From Acidimicrobiia bacterium (lineage in GTDB: Bacteria > Acidobacteriota > Vicinamibacteria > Vicinamibacterales > UBA2999), in assembly GCA_016871375.1 (NCBI GenBank), contig VFYY01000007.1:1-45379 (forward strand): DNA of 45,379 nt, given 5' to 3'. This document shows, piece after piece, positions 20,534 through 29,819 of this stretch. A program made the translations under genes and the position numbers. The notes beneath the pieces are model-generated. The model searched no databases. It saw only the letters and a program-made list of their open reading frames with translations, and had not been told where the DNA came from. Each line of letters opens with the position of its first letter. Positions within the stretch are counted from its first letter, which is position 1.

Positions 20534-22075
20534 CTAGGCGACCGGGGCGGCCGTGGGGTTCGTCTCCGCGAGGATGGCGTGGAACTCCGCCTCGCACGCG
20601 TCGTAGAGGTCGAGCGCCGCGGGCTCGAACTGCGTGCCGCGCTCCGCGCGGAGGCGGCGCGCCGCCTCCTCGCGCGGGAGTCCGGGGCGATACGGACGCG
20701 CGGAGGTCATGGCGTCGTAGGTGTCGGCCACGGCCATGAGCCGCGCGTGCAGGTGGATGTCCGTCCCCGCGAGTCTGTCGGGGTAGCCTTTGCCGTCCCA
20801 CCGCTCGTGGTGGCCCCGGACCGCAGGCAGCGACTGGCTGAGGAACGGCACGTGCTCGAGCATCGTGTAGCCGATCACCGGGTGCAGCTCGATGGTGGCG
20901 CGCTCCTCCGCATCGAGCGGGCCGGGCTTGCGGAGCACCGCGTCGGGGACACCGACCTTGCCGATGTCGTGCAGCATGCCGCCCCGGCGCACGATCTCGA
21001 GCTCCGCGTCGGGCAACCCGAAGGCCTTCGCGAGGACGAGCGTGTACCGCGTCACGCGCTCGGAGTGGCCGGCCGTGTAGCGGTCGCGCGCGTCGATGGC
21101 TTTCGCGAATGCTTCCAGCGTGGCGCGGAAGTGCGCTTCACGGTCGTCGTAGAGCTGCGCGGTCTCGAGTGCCGTGGCGGCGATCGAGGCAAACGCGGCC
21201 GCGTACTGCGCGAGCTCCTGCGCGAACACCTGCGCGCCGCCGACGCGGTCCGCGTAGAGCGCGCCGATCGGACCGCTGCGTCCGAGGAGCGGCACGCAGA
21301 TCGCCGAGTGGACGCGCGCGCCGACGAGGCTCTGCGCCTGCGAGAGCTTGGGATCGAGCGTCGGGTCGTAGATGATCAGCTCGTCCGGGTTCCGCAGCGC
21401 CTCGCGGATCACCGTCGAGCTCGCGAACTCCGACACGGACTTGTACGCGCCCTTCGGCCGCACCGCCCGCGGCACGAAGGTGCCCGTTGCCGGGTCGATG
21501 AAGAGAATCGCGCAGCGATCCGGCTTCAGGATGGCCTGCAGGCGGTCGAGGGTGCGCTCGAGGAGCGCCGGCAGATCGCCGAACCCCATCAGCTCGCGGC
21601 TCGTGGCCAGCAGCGCCTCGAGCGCCAGCTTGTCCACGGGCACGGTGTCCTTCTGCACCGAGACGCGCAGAATCGTTTCCTGCGCGAAGTCGGTGGACGG
21701 CAGCGCCGGCGCGGGGCGCGGCGCCTGCTTCTCGGCCTGCCCGCGCACCATCACCGTGTACTCGGCAACACCGAACGTCACCAGGTCGCTGGACTTGAGC
21801 GAGGCCGCCTTCTGCTGGACCCCGTTGATCAGGATGCCGTTGGTGCTGCCCAGGTCCTCGACGCGCAGCGACCCGTCGCGGACGTCGCGCATCACGCGCG
21901 CATGGAGGCGCGAGAGACTGGGGTCGTCGATGCGCACGTCGGCCTGCGTGCCGCGGCCGATCGTCTTCGCCTCCCCGGGCTGCAGGTCGATGTCAGGCAG
22001 GCGGGACGAGGCGTCGACCGGCGTGAGCCGGACACGGACGCTGAGCTTCGAGGTGTCGGGCTGGTCTTTCGTCAT
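20534..22075 (-). CDS. FHA-GAF-HD-GYP protein, predicted c-di-GMP phosphodiesterase
   Basis: A three-domain cytoplasmic signalling protein of 513 residues. An FHA domain (about 20-110: IGRGTQADVRIDD, SLSRLHARV, LGSTNGILING) should bind phosphothreonine. A GAF domain (about 140-295) is a possible ligand or redox sensor. A C-terminal HD-GYP domain (about 310-490) has GHSERV, HDIGKVGVPD and HHERWDGKGYP, an intact active site for c-di-GMP hydrolysis. Its start overlaps the stop of the upstream Ser/Thr kinase by 4 nt (ATGA), so the kinase is the obvious source of a phosphorylated FHA ligand. acs follows after 15 nt. Confidence 0.9.
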   Translation of the reverse strand: MTKDQPDTSKLSVRVRLTPVDASSRLPDIDLQPGEAKTIGRGTQADVRIDDPSLSRLHARVMRDVRDGSLRVEDLGSTNGILINGVQQKAASLKSSDLVTFGVAEYTVMVRGQAEKQAPRPAPALPSTDFAQETILRVSVQKDTVPVDKLALEALLATSRELMGFGDLPALLERTLDRLQAILKPDRCAILFIDPATGTFVPRAVRPKGAYKSVSEFASSTVIREALRNPDELIIYDPTLDPKLSQAQSLVGARVHSAICVPLLGRSGPIGALYADRVGGAQVFAQELAQYAAAFASIAATALETAQLYDDREAHFRATLEAFAKAIDARDRYTAGHSERVTRYTLVLAKAFGLPDAELEIVRRGGMLHDIGKVGVPDAVLRKPGPLDAEERATIELHPVIGYTMLEHVPFLSQSLPAVRGHHERWDGKGYPDRLAGTDIHLHARLMAVADTYDAMTSARPYRPGLPREEAARRLRAERGTQFEPAALDLYDACEAEFHAILAETNPTAAPVA

Positions 22076-24630
22076 TTACCGGGTTTCAGCCTCTGGCTCC
22101 ACTCTGCCGCTTTATCGGGTCTTCCCCAGCTCTGATATAGCTGCACGATCAGGCCGCCCACCTGATCCAGCGCGGCCCGGCTCTCGCCCGGCGCCGTGCC
22201 CGCGCGGCGGCTCAACCCCTCGTAATTGGCCACCATCAGCGGCTCCGCCTGCGCGAATTTCCGCTGGCTGAAGTAGGTCAGCCCGAGGTTCGCCATCGTC
22301 GCCAGCGTGTCCGGGTGGTCGTTGCCGAGCACGCGCCGCTGCGTGTCCAGCGTCTTCGAATAGAGCTGCTCGGCCTCCGCGATCTTCTTGCTGCTCAAGT
22401 AGACGAACCCCAGGTTGTTCGCGCTGCGCAGCGTCTCGGGATGCTCCTCGCCGAGCACGCGGCGCATGCCGTCGGTCGCCTTGGTGAAGAGCGGCTCCGC
22501 CTGATCGAACCTGCCCTGGCGCGCGTAGAGCGACGCCAGGTTGCTCATCGTGCTGAGGGTGTCCGGGTGATCGGCGCCGAGCACCTTCGTGCGCCCTTCG
22601 AGGGCGGTGGTGTAGAGCGGCTGCCCCTGCGCCAGCTTGCCCTGCTGCGTGTACAGCAGCGCGAGGTTGTTCATCGTCAGCAGCGTGTCGGGATGCTGCG
22701 GGCCGAGCACGCGGCGCATCGAGTCGAGCGCTTTGGTGTAGAGCGCCTCGGCTTCGCCGTACTGGCCCTGCGCCCACTGGAGGGCGGCCACGTTCGTCGT
22801 CGTGCTCAGCGTCTCGCGGTTGTTCTCCCCGAGCACGCGGCGGCGGCCGGCGAGCGCCGCGGTGAAGAGCGGGGCCGCGTCGTCGTACTTGCCCTGGTAC
22901 CAGTAGACCTCGGCCAGGTTGTTGAGCGTGTGCAGCCGATCGCGATGGTCCGGGGGCAGCGCCTTCTGCTGCAGCGCGAGCGCGCGTTCGAGGTGGCGCT
23001 GCGCTTCGGGGTACAGGCCGAGCGCCTTGTACGTGTCGCCGATCGTCTGGCGGATCGACGCTTCGACGAGCGGCTGCGCGTTGAAATTGGTGTCGATACG
23101 GACCGCCGCGCGGTCGAGCGCCGTGCGGACCTTCAGATCGGGATCGGCCTTCGTGTCGGGACGAATCTGCGCCGCCACGCTGGCCTGCGACAACAGGTCG
23201 CCCTGGATGAACTCGTTGACCGCGAGCGCCGTGGCCGCTTCGGTGTCGGCGCGCTGGCGCTCGGCCACCGCGATGTTGCGCTGCTCGGTTGCGACCTTCT
23301 CCGCGGCGACCGCGAGATCGCGCTGCTCGGTCGCCACCTGCTCGGCGGCGGTCGCACGATCGCGTTCCTCGCGCGCCGTCTGCTCCGCCGCGACGGCCCG
23401 GTCGCGCTCCTCGACGGCGGCCCGCTCCGCGCGCGTCGCGCGGATCGCCTGATAGGTGCTTGCCGCCACGCCGGCGATGAGGACGACGAACACCGCCGCC
23501 ACGCCGGCGACGAGCGCCTTGTGCCGGCGCGCGAACTTCTGCAGCTGGTACGTCGTGCTCGCGGGACGCGCGACGATCGGCTGATCGTCCAGGTAGCGCC
23601 AGATGTCCGCGGCGAGATCGGCCGCCGACGCGTAGCGCCGCAGCTTGTCCTTCTCGAGCGCCTTGGCGACGATCGTCTCCACGTCGCCGCGGTAGACGCG
23701 GTTGATCGAGCTGAGGCGCGTCGGCTCCTCGTCCTGGATGACCTTCACCGCCTCGTGCAGCTTCCGGTTGACGTTGTAGGGAAGCTGTCCGCTGAGCGTC
23801 TCGTACAGGATGACGCCCAGCGCGTAGACGTCGCTGCGGATGTCGAGCTCGAGCGGATCGGCGAGCACCTGCTCCGGGCTCATGTACGCCAGCGTCCCGA
23901 TCAGCTGGCCGACGTCGGTCTGCCGCGTCGCCTGCGTGTCGGAGTCGGTGACGCGCGCCACGCCGAAGTCGAGAATCTTCGGCTGCCCGCGCTCGGTGAC
24001 GAGGATGTTCCGCGGCTTCAGGTCGCGGTGAATGAGACCGCGCTGATGCGCGTGGTGCACGGCCTCGCAGACGAGCGCCACGAGCTTGAGGCGCCCGCGC
24101 ATGTTCGGGTTGTGCTTCTTGATGTAGTCGGGGAGTTCCGACCCCTCGATGAACTCCATCGCGAAGTACGGCTGGGAGCCGAACGCGGTGTCGGCGGTCC
24201 CTGCTTCGTAGATCTGCGCGATGCCGGGGTGCTGCAGGCGGCCGAGCGCCTGCGCTTCGAGGTCGAACCGGCGGAGCAGCTCGGGGCCCGCCATGCCCGG
24301 CTTGATCACTTTCAGCGCCACGCGCCGGCGCGGCTGGTCCTGCTCCGCTTCGTACACGGTGCCCATGCCGCCTTCGCCGAGCACACGCACGATGCGGTAA
24401 TTGCCGAACGTCTTCGGAATGTAGGCGCCGCCGTCCTCGCCTTCGACGCGGTCCACGACCATGGTCGCGGCGTCGGCCGCGTCGACAGTGGCGCGCGGCG
24501 CGGCACCTCCGACAACGGTCACCGCTTCGGCAGGGCTGTTGGCTATCGTCGGCGCGTCGTCAGGGCGGCCGGCGAGCGTGGGCGTGTCGTCGTTGGTGCT
24601 GGACACGGGCCCTTCAGTATTGCGCGTCAC
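22072..24630 (-). CDS. membrane Ser/Thr protein kinase with TPR sensor domain
   Basis: A PknB-type kinase of 852 residues. A Thr-rich N-tail (about 1-65) carries repeated APT/TPT motifs. The kinase domain (about 70-330) has GEGGMGTVYEAE, VALKVIK, HRDLKPRNIL, ILDFGVAR and MSPEQ, all catalytically complete. A single membrane span lies near 375-395. An Ala/Glu/Arg coiled coil with repeated AAEQVATEQRD units follows (about 400-470), then ten or so kinesin-light-chain-type TPRs of about 42 residues to the end. The TPRs are probably extracytoplasmic. The gene is coupled to the FHA-HD-GYP gene. A TAGAAT hexamer upstream is a possible -10. Confidence 0.92.
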   Translation of the reverse strand: MTRNTEGPVSSTNDDTPTLAGRPDDAPTIANSPAEAVTVVGGAAPRATVDAADAATMVVDRVEGEDGGAYIPKTFGNYRIVRVLGEGGMGTVYEAEQDQPRRRVALKVIKPGMAGPELLRRFDLEAQALGRLQHPGIAQIYEAGTADTAFGSQPYFAMEFIEGSELPDYIKKHNPNMRGRLKLVALVCEAVHHAHQRGLIHRDLKPRNILVTERGQPKILDFGVARVTDSDTQATRQTDVGQLIGTLAYMSPEQVLADPLELDIRSDVYALGVILYETLSGQLPYNVNRKLHEAVKVIQDEEPTRLSSINRVYRGDVETIVAKALEKDKLRRYASAADLAADIWRYLDDQPIVARPASTTYQLQKFARRHKALVAGVAAVFVVLIAGVAASTYQAIRATRAERAAVEERDRAVAAEQTAREERDRATAAEQVATEQRDLAVAAEKVATEQRNIAVAERQRADTEAATALAVNEFIQGDLLSQASVAAQIRPDTKADPDLKVRTALDRAAVRIDTNFNAQPLVEASIRQTIGDTYKALGLYPEAQRHLERALALQQKALPPDHRDRLHTLNNLAEVYWYQGKYDDAAPLFTAALAGRRRVLGENNRETLSTTTNVAALQWAQGQYGEAEALYTKALDSMRRVLGPQHPDTLLTMNNLALLYTQQGKLAQGQPLYTTALEGRTKVLGADHPDTLSTMSNLASLYARQGRFDQAEPLFTKATDGMRRVLGEEHPETLRSANNLGFVYLSSKKIAEAEQLYSKTLDTQRRVLGNDHPDTLATMANLGLTYFSQRKFAQAEPLMVANYEGLSRRAGTAPGESRAALDQVGGLIVQLYQSWGRPDKAAEWSQRLKPGK

Positions 24631-24682
24631 CGGCCCATCGGCAAGGGGCTGGCGGATTCTAAAGTTCGGAAAACAAAGACTT

Positions 24683-25153
24683 TCAGGGCTGCGGTGGGAG
24701 CGGAGGCGGCACGGCGTCGCCCGGGGTGGGCGGAGGCGGCACGGCCTTGGCGAAGAACACGGCCGCCAGCAGGCCTCCCAGCGTAGCGAACACGAACCCC
24801 GCCATGACCTGGAACGCGAAGCCGGCAGCCAGCCGGAACGCCGCGTTGCCGCGGTTACCCATCATCTCGAGCCAGGCACGCGCCTCGGGCGGCATGTCGC
24901 CGGCGTTCGCCAGCACGTCCTGGATGACACGCTCCTGCAGCGGCGCAATGAGGACGTCGAGCGCCGACGCGGCAATCAGCCAGACGAACGCGCCGCGCGC
25001 GTTGGTGAGCGGCGGGTCGTACTGCGGCAGCAGGTAGCCGGCCAGCACGCCGCCGCCGGCAATCCAGATGCAGCAGCAGTTGGCGATGTGAATGACCGGC
25101 AGCGCGGAGAGGATGCCGATGAAGAGGCCGCCGAGGAGCGCGGACTGGATCAT
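24683..25153 (-). CDS. small integral membrane protein, Pro-rich C-tail
   Basis: A 156-residue membrane protein of no recognised family. Hydrophobic segments lie at about 5-45 (with the cysteine cluster ANCCCIW), 55-75 and 105-140. It ends in a Pro-rich tail (VPPPPTPGDAVPPPLPPQP). The position of the Cys triplet inside or beside a membrane segment is distinctive. It lies between inositol-phosphate synthase and the Ser/Thr kinase on the same strand, and array H9 ends only a few bases before its ATG. Confidence 0.7.
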   Translation of the reverse strand: MIQSALLGGLFIGILSALPVIHIANCCCIWIAGGGVLAGYLLPQYDPPLTNARGAFVWLIAASALDVLIAPLQERVIQDVLANAGDMPPEARAWLEMMGNRGNAAFRLAAGFAFQVMAGFVFATLGGLLAAVFFAKAVPPPPTPGDAVPPPLPPQP

Positions 25154-25155
25154 GG

Positions 25156-25216
25156 TAGCCGGCAGCCGGCTGCCGGCAGCCGGCTGAACTGCCCGCTGCC
25201 TGCTGCCCGCTGCATG
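25156..25216. repeat. heptad array H9 (CAGCCGG/CTGCCCG type)
   Basis: Clean 7-mers throughout: TAGCCGG, CAGCCGG, CTGCCGG, CAGCCGG, a short break, then CTGCCCG, CTGCCTG, CTGCCCG, CTGCATG. On the minus strand it begins directly after the TAG of the inositol-phosphate synthase gene and ends within 4 nt of the next ATG. The two halves use related but not strictly inverted units. Confidence 0.8.
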
Positions 25217-26530
<1,314 letters not shown>

Positions 26531-26538
26531 GATCGGCC

Positions 26539-26570
26539 ACTATATCATGAGGAAAATCGCAGATTTCCTC
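26539..26570. promoter_or_regulatory. divergent control region: -10 and inverted repeat
   Basis: TATAGT on the minus strand (26544-26539) lies 8 nt before the ino1 GTG. Beside it, GAGGAAA (26549-26555) and TTTCCTC (26564-26570) form a perfect 7-bp inverted repeat with an 8-nt spacer, between the divergent ino1 and methyltransferase-like genes. It is a candidate operator for either or both. Confidence 0.4.
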
Positions 26571-26593
26571 TGCAGGAGCCGGCACAGCATTCG

Positions 26594-27142
26594 ATGTTTT
26601 TTCTTCGCAAGTCGTCCCTCGAGCTCCTGCCCGTCGCGATGAGCGGCGTTCGCATGGGCGAGCGCGCGCTGCAGATCGCGATCGACGATCCGGCGCTCGC
26701 CGGCGCGATCGCGGCGAAGGTCGGCTTGAGCGGTACGGCGGCGATGGCGGTCGCCGACGACGCGAGCGCCGCGAGGGCGCGCGAGGGCGCCGCGAGGGCG
26801 GGCGCTCTGGTGGACGTGCACGTCACGCCGCTGCAGACGCTGCCCTTCGCCGACAGCTCGTTCGACGTCGTCGTCGTTCACACGATGGGCGGGCTGCTCG
26901 CGTCGATGGACGAGCCGATGCGCGTCGCCACGCTGCGCGAGGCGAACCGCGTGCTGCGCAGCGGCGGGCGCGTGGTGATCATCGAAGCCGGCGCACGCGG
27001 CGGCCTGCGTGGGCTGATTGGGAGCGCGGCAACGGGCGATGCCGGAGCGACCGTGGCATCGCTGACGACGGCCGGCTTTCGCGGCTCGCGCCGGCTCGCC
27101 GAGCGCGAAGGCTACCGGTTCCTCGAGGGGATGAAACCTTGA
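26594..27142 (+). CDS. class I methyltransferase-like protein with degenerate SAM motif
   Basis: A 182-residue protein resembling SAM-dependent methyltransferases of the UbiE/Methyltransf_11 type. The post-motif pattern LPFADSSFDVVVVHTM followed by REANRVLRSGGRVVIIEAG is characteristic. However, motif I, normally a Gly-rich ExGxGxG loop, reads ALQIAIDDPAL and has no glycines, so SAM binding is doubtful. The start is the ATG at 26594; an AGGAG lies 15 nt upstream, further than usual. The ORF-track extension back to 24461 is antisense to other genes and rejected. Substrate unknown. Confidence 0.7.
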   Translation: MFFLRKSSLELLPVAMSGVRMGERALQIAIDDPALAGAIAAKVGLSGTAAMAVADDASAARAREGAARAGALVDVHVTPLQTLPFADSSFDVVVVHTMGGLLASMDEPMRVATLREANRVLRSGGRVVIIEAGARGGLRGLIGSAATGDAGATVASLTTAGFRGSRRLAEREGYRFLEGMKP

Positions 27143-27149
27143 TACGCCC

Positions 27150-27199
27150 CGTTCCGGGGTCTGACCCCTTAGTCGCTCCGTTCCGGGGTCTGACCCCTT
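27150..27199. repeat. tandem pair of GGGGTCTGACCCC palindromes
   Basis: CGTTCCGGGGTCTGACCCC followed by TT occurs twice, 29 bp apart, just downstream of the methyltransferase-like stop. GGGGTCTGACCCC is a near-perfect palindrome. Similar GGGGTCAGACCCC elements are scattered in many bacterial genomes. Confidence 0.75.
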
Positions 27200-27291
27200 T
27201 TCGCGACACCACCGCGCGCCACACGACAGATCTCGCCTGAATCCGCCGAAAACGTAAGGGCAAGGTATTTGCCTGGTTGCCGACTGGATTC

Positions 27292-27840
27292 ATGTCCCAG
27301 GCTGTTCTCGCAGTAGTCTTTACGGCCGACGAGGTGGCGCGCGTCGCCGCGCTCTCTGCGGCGATTCATGACGAGCCCGCGCAGAGACGGCTGAAGCTGG
27401 CCCCCGCTTCAGTCGTGGGGGCCGACTTCGGTCGGCCCGTCGCGATCTCCTCGATGTTCTCCACGGCGCCGGGCGCCGCCGTGCGCGGACGGCCGCTCAT
27501 CACGGCAGCCGTCATCGGCGCGATGGCCGTCGTGCTCGTCGTCGTCGCCGCGATGGCGAACCGCGGTCACATCGAGCCGGCAACGGTCGCCGGCGACACC
27601 GTCGGCAGCATCGACGCCGTGGTGTCGGCGTTCAACCGCGCCGGTGCATTCGTCACGAGCGCGCAGGCGCCGCTCGATCTGCTGACGCTCGGCCCCGGCG
27701 AGGAGTCGCCGTTCGTTGTCACGATCCCGAACGTCGGCGACGTCGGCCGCTATCGGGTAAGCTTCCGGACGGATTCCGGCGTCGTCCGCCACGTGGACCG
27801 GCGCGCCACGCAGATCGCGCGCGCGGTCGTGGCGAACTGA
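27292..27840 (+). CDS. membrane-anchored protein with FxLYD-like domain
   Basis: The C-terminal part looks like an extracytoplasmic FxLYD-type beta domain (GPGEESPFVVTIPNVGDVGRYRV) after one membrane span (LITAAVIGAMAVVLVVVAAM). The start is uncertain. ATG 27292 gives 182 residues with an atypical N-terminus; ATG 27454 gives 128 residues and puts the span near the N-terminus, as expected. A set of strong hairpins at 27388-27437 lies between the two candidates, which favours the later one. No clear Shine-Dalgarno supports either. The VWFA gene follows after 16 nt. Confidence 0.55.
   Translation: MSQAVLAVVFTADEVARVAALSAAIHDEPAQRRLKLAPASVVGADFGRPVAISSMFSTAPGAAVRGRPLITAAVIGAMAVVLVVVAAMANRGHIEPATVAGDTVGSIDAVVSAFNRAGAFVTSAQAPLDLLTLGPGEESPFVVTIPNVGDVGRYRVSFRTDSGVVRHVDRRATQIARAVVAN
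27388..27437 (+). promoter_or_regulatory. overlapping, mutually exclusive hairpins
   Basis: Three stems share bases: CGGCTGAAGC/GCTTCAGTCG (27388-27415, one mismatch), GGCCCCC/GGGGGCC (27399-27423) and GGCCGAC-TTCG-GTCGGCC (27420-27437, UUCG tetraloop). They cannot all form at once. This may be a REP-like insertion or the leader of the FxLYD-like gene if that starts at 27454. Confidence 0.45.
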
Positions 27841-27856
27841 GGAACTGAGGACTCCG

Positions 27857-28900
27857 ATGCGCAGCAGCTCCCCTTGCCTGCCTGCACGTCGCTGGCTCGC
27901 CGCGACGGCGCTGATGCTGGCGGCCGCCCTGGTCTCGATCTCCGCACAGGGACAGGAAGGCTTCACGTTCCGCAGCGGCGTCGAGCTGATCAACGTCACC
28001 GCAACCGTCACCGACGAGGACGGCCGCTTCGTCGGCGGCCTCCGCAAGGAGGACTTCACCGTCTACGAGGACGGCGAGCGCCAGGAGGTGACGCACTTCA
28101 GCAACGAGCGCGTCCCCGTCAGCCTCGGCCTCCTGCTGGACTCGAGCGGCAGCATGACACCGGACAAGATGTCGTCGGCGCGCTCGGCGATCGACCGCTT
28201 CGTCTTCGACCTGCTGGGCCAGGAAGACGACCTGTTCTTCATGGAGTTCGCCAACCGTCCCGACCTCATTCAGGACTGGACGACGGACCGCCGGGCGATC
28301 AGCCGCGCGGTCGCACGCGTGAACCCGGCGGGCGGCACCGCGATGTACGACGCCATCGCCGACGCGATCCCGATCGTCGAGACCGGCACGCACACGAAGA
28401 AGGCGCTGCTCGTCATCTCCGACGGCAACGACACGAACAGCCGCCTCGACGTGCCCGAGCTGCGGCAGCTCATTCGCGAGAGCGAGGTGCTCGTGTATGC
28501 GCTCGGTGTGGACGGGACACTGTCGTCGGTGACGCGCACGGGGCCGACGATTCAGCTCCCGATCCCGCTGCCGTTCCCGGTGCCCGGACGCCCCCGCGGC
28601 CTGCCGCCGATCATCGGCGGTGGCGGCGGCGGCACGACGCGCTCGCGCGCGGCCTCCGAGCGCGTGAACGCCGACGCGCTGCGGCAGATCACCGACGACA
28701 CAGGCGGCCGCACCGAGATCGTGCGCGGCTTCCGTGATCTCGACGGCGCCACCGCGCGGATCGCGGACGAGTTGAGCCGGCAGTACTACCTTGGCTACGC
28801 CAGCCCCGGGAAGAAAGACGGCCGCTGGCACGCCATCCGCGTGGACGTGAAAGATCGCCGGCTCGCGGTTCGCGCGCGCCGCGGCTACGTCGCGTCGTAA
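27857..28900 (+). CDS. secreted VWFA-domain protein, acidobacterial type
   Basis: A 347-residue exported protein. A signal peptide (about 1-34, ISAQG) is followed by a short beta domain (VTATVTDEDGRFVGGLRKED, EDGERQEV) and a von Willebrand A domain (about 90-260) with a complete MIDAS: DSSGSM, GGTAMYDA and ISDGNDT. A Gly/Pro-rich insert (GGGGGGTTRSR) precedes the conserved tail QYYLGYASPGKKDGRWHAIR. This architecture is expanded in Acidobacteriota; it is presumed to be an adhesion or protein-interaction module and the ligand is unknown. GAGG precedes the ATG by 8 nt. Array H10 begins directly after the TAA. Confidence 0.88.
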   Translation: MRSSSPCLPARRWLAATALMLAAALVSISAQGQEGFTFRSGVELINVTATVTDEDGRFVGGLRKEDFTVYEDGERQEVTHFSNERVPVSLGLLLDSSGSMTPDKMSSARSAIDRFVFDLLGQEDDLFFMEFANRPDLIQDWTTDRRAISRAVARVNPAGGTAMYDAIADAIPIVETGTHTKKALLVISDGNDTNSRLDVPELRQLIRESEVLVYALGVDGTLSSVTRTGPTIQLPIPLPFPVPGRPRGLPPIIGGGGGGTTRSRAASERVNADALRQITDDTGGRTEIVRGFRDLDGATARIADELSRQYYLGYASPGKKDGRWHAIRVDVKDRRLAVRARRGYVAS

Positions 28901-28924
28901 CTGCCGGCGGCCGGCAGCCGGCTG
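28901..28924. repeat. single-arm heptad array H10 (CTGCCGG type)
   Basis: CTGCCGG, CGGCCGG, CAGCCGG, CTG: three heptads of the H9 family starting at the base after the VWFA stop codon and ending about 10 nt before the ZIP gene. No second arm is present. Confidence 0.7.
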
Positions 28925-28933
28925 ATATGATGC

Positions 28934-29692
28934 GTGCGCGTGCGCACGTTTCTGATCGCGCTGGGGCTGAGCCTCGTCGGCGGCCTCGGCGGACTCCTTC
29001 TCGCCTCGGGCGTGCTCCTCGTCAAGGACTCGACGCGGGCCAGGCTGGTTCCCTGGCTCGTCAGCTACGCCGTCGGCGCGCTGCTCGGGGTGTCGATGCT
29101 GCGGCTGCTTCCCACCAGCCTGGAGGCGCTCGCGCCGCAGTTCGGCGGTGACGCGTCGTCGCGCGTGTTCGCGGTCCTGCTCCTCGGCATCCTGCTCTTC
29201 TTCGTGCTCGAGAAGCTCGTGCTCTGGCGGCACTGCCACACGCACGACTGCGAGGTCCACGAGGGCACCGTCTTCCCCATCGTCATCGGCGACGCGTTTC
29301 ACAACTTCGTGGACGGCGCGGTGATCGCGGCGGCCGTCATCACCTCGGTCCCGCTGGGCGTCACCACCGCCGTCGCGGTGGCCGCGCACGAGATCCCGCA
29401 GGAGGTCGGCGACTTCGCCATCCTGCTGCACCACGGGTACTCACGGTCGCGCGCGCTGCTGCTCAACGTGCTCTCGGCCACCGCCAGCGCGCTCGGGGCG
29501 GTGGCCGCGTTCGTCGCCTTCGACATCGTGCCGCGCACGCTCCCCTACTTCCTCGCGCTTGCCGCCGCCAGCTTCCTGTACGTCGCGATGGCGGACCTCA
29601 TCCCCGGCCTGCACCGCGGCCGCACGGATGCCGGATCGATGCGCCAGATCCTCCTCATCGCCGCCGGCGTGGCGACGATGCTCGTGATTTAG
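28934..29692 (+). CDS. ZIP-family divalent metal transporter
   Basis: An inner-membrane metal transporter of the ZIP (ZupT/GufA-like) type, probably for zinc, 252 residues with about seven to eight spans. The two signature helices carry the metal-binding residues: GDAFHNFVDGAVIAAAV (HN..D) and AAHEIPQEVGDFAILLHHGY (HE..E). A His/Cys-rich loop (HCHTHDCEVHEG) before the first signature may be a metal-sensing or delivery loop. GTG 28934 or GTG 28940 is the start. The BON-domain gene follows in the same direction after 127 nt. Confidence 0.9.
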   Translation: MRVRTFLIALGLSLVGGLGGLLLASGVLLVKDSTRARLVPWLVSYAVGALLGVSMLRLLPTSLEALAPQFGGDASSRVFAVLLLGILLFFVLEKLVLWRHCHTHDCEVHEGTVFPIVIGDAFHNFVDGAVIAAAVITSVPLGVTTAVAVAAHEIPQEVGDFAILLHHGYSRSRALLLNVLSATASALGAVAAFVAFDIVPRTLPYFLALAAASFLYVAMADLIPGLHRGRTDAGSMRQILLIAAGVATMLVI

Positions 29693-29727
29693 GACAGTTC
29701 CTGCGACTCTGACTTTTTATTCAGAAA

Positions 29728-29757
29728 ACCCGCGGATTCCGCGCTGATCCGCGCTGG
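29728..29757. repeat. CCGCGGATT/CCGCGCTGAT short tandem units
   Basis: CCGCGGATT, CCGCGCTGAT and CCGCGCTGG follow each other in the gap between the ZIP and BON genes. The 9-10-bp units resemble dispersed repeats known from other genomes. No inverted arm is seen. Confidence 0.5.
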
Positions 29758-29819
29758 CATTCTCTTTGATCTTCCGGTGGCCGAGGGCCGCGAGTGGCCC
29801 TGCGAAGGAGGATGAAGAG

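Noticed and set aside
22315-24786. Plus-strand ORF of 823 aa opposite the Ser/Thr kinase
   Set aside because: Shadow generated by the repetitive TPR and coiled-coil coding sequence.
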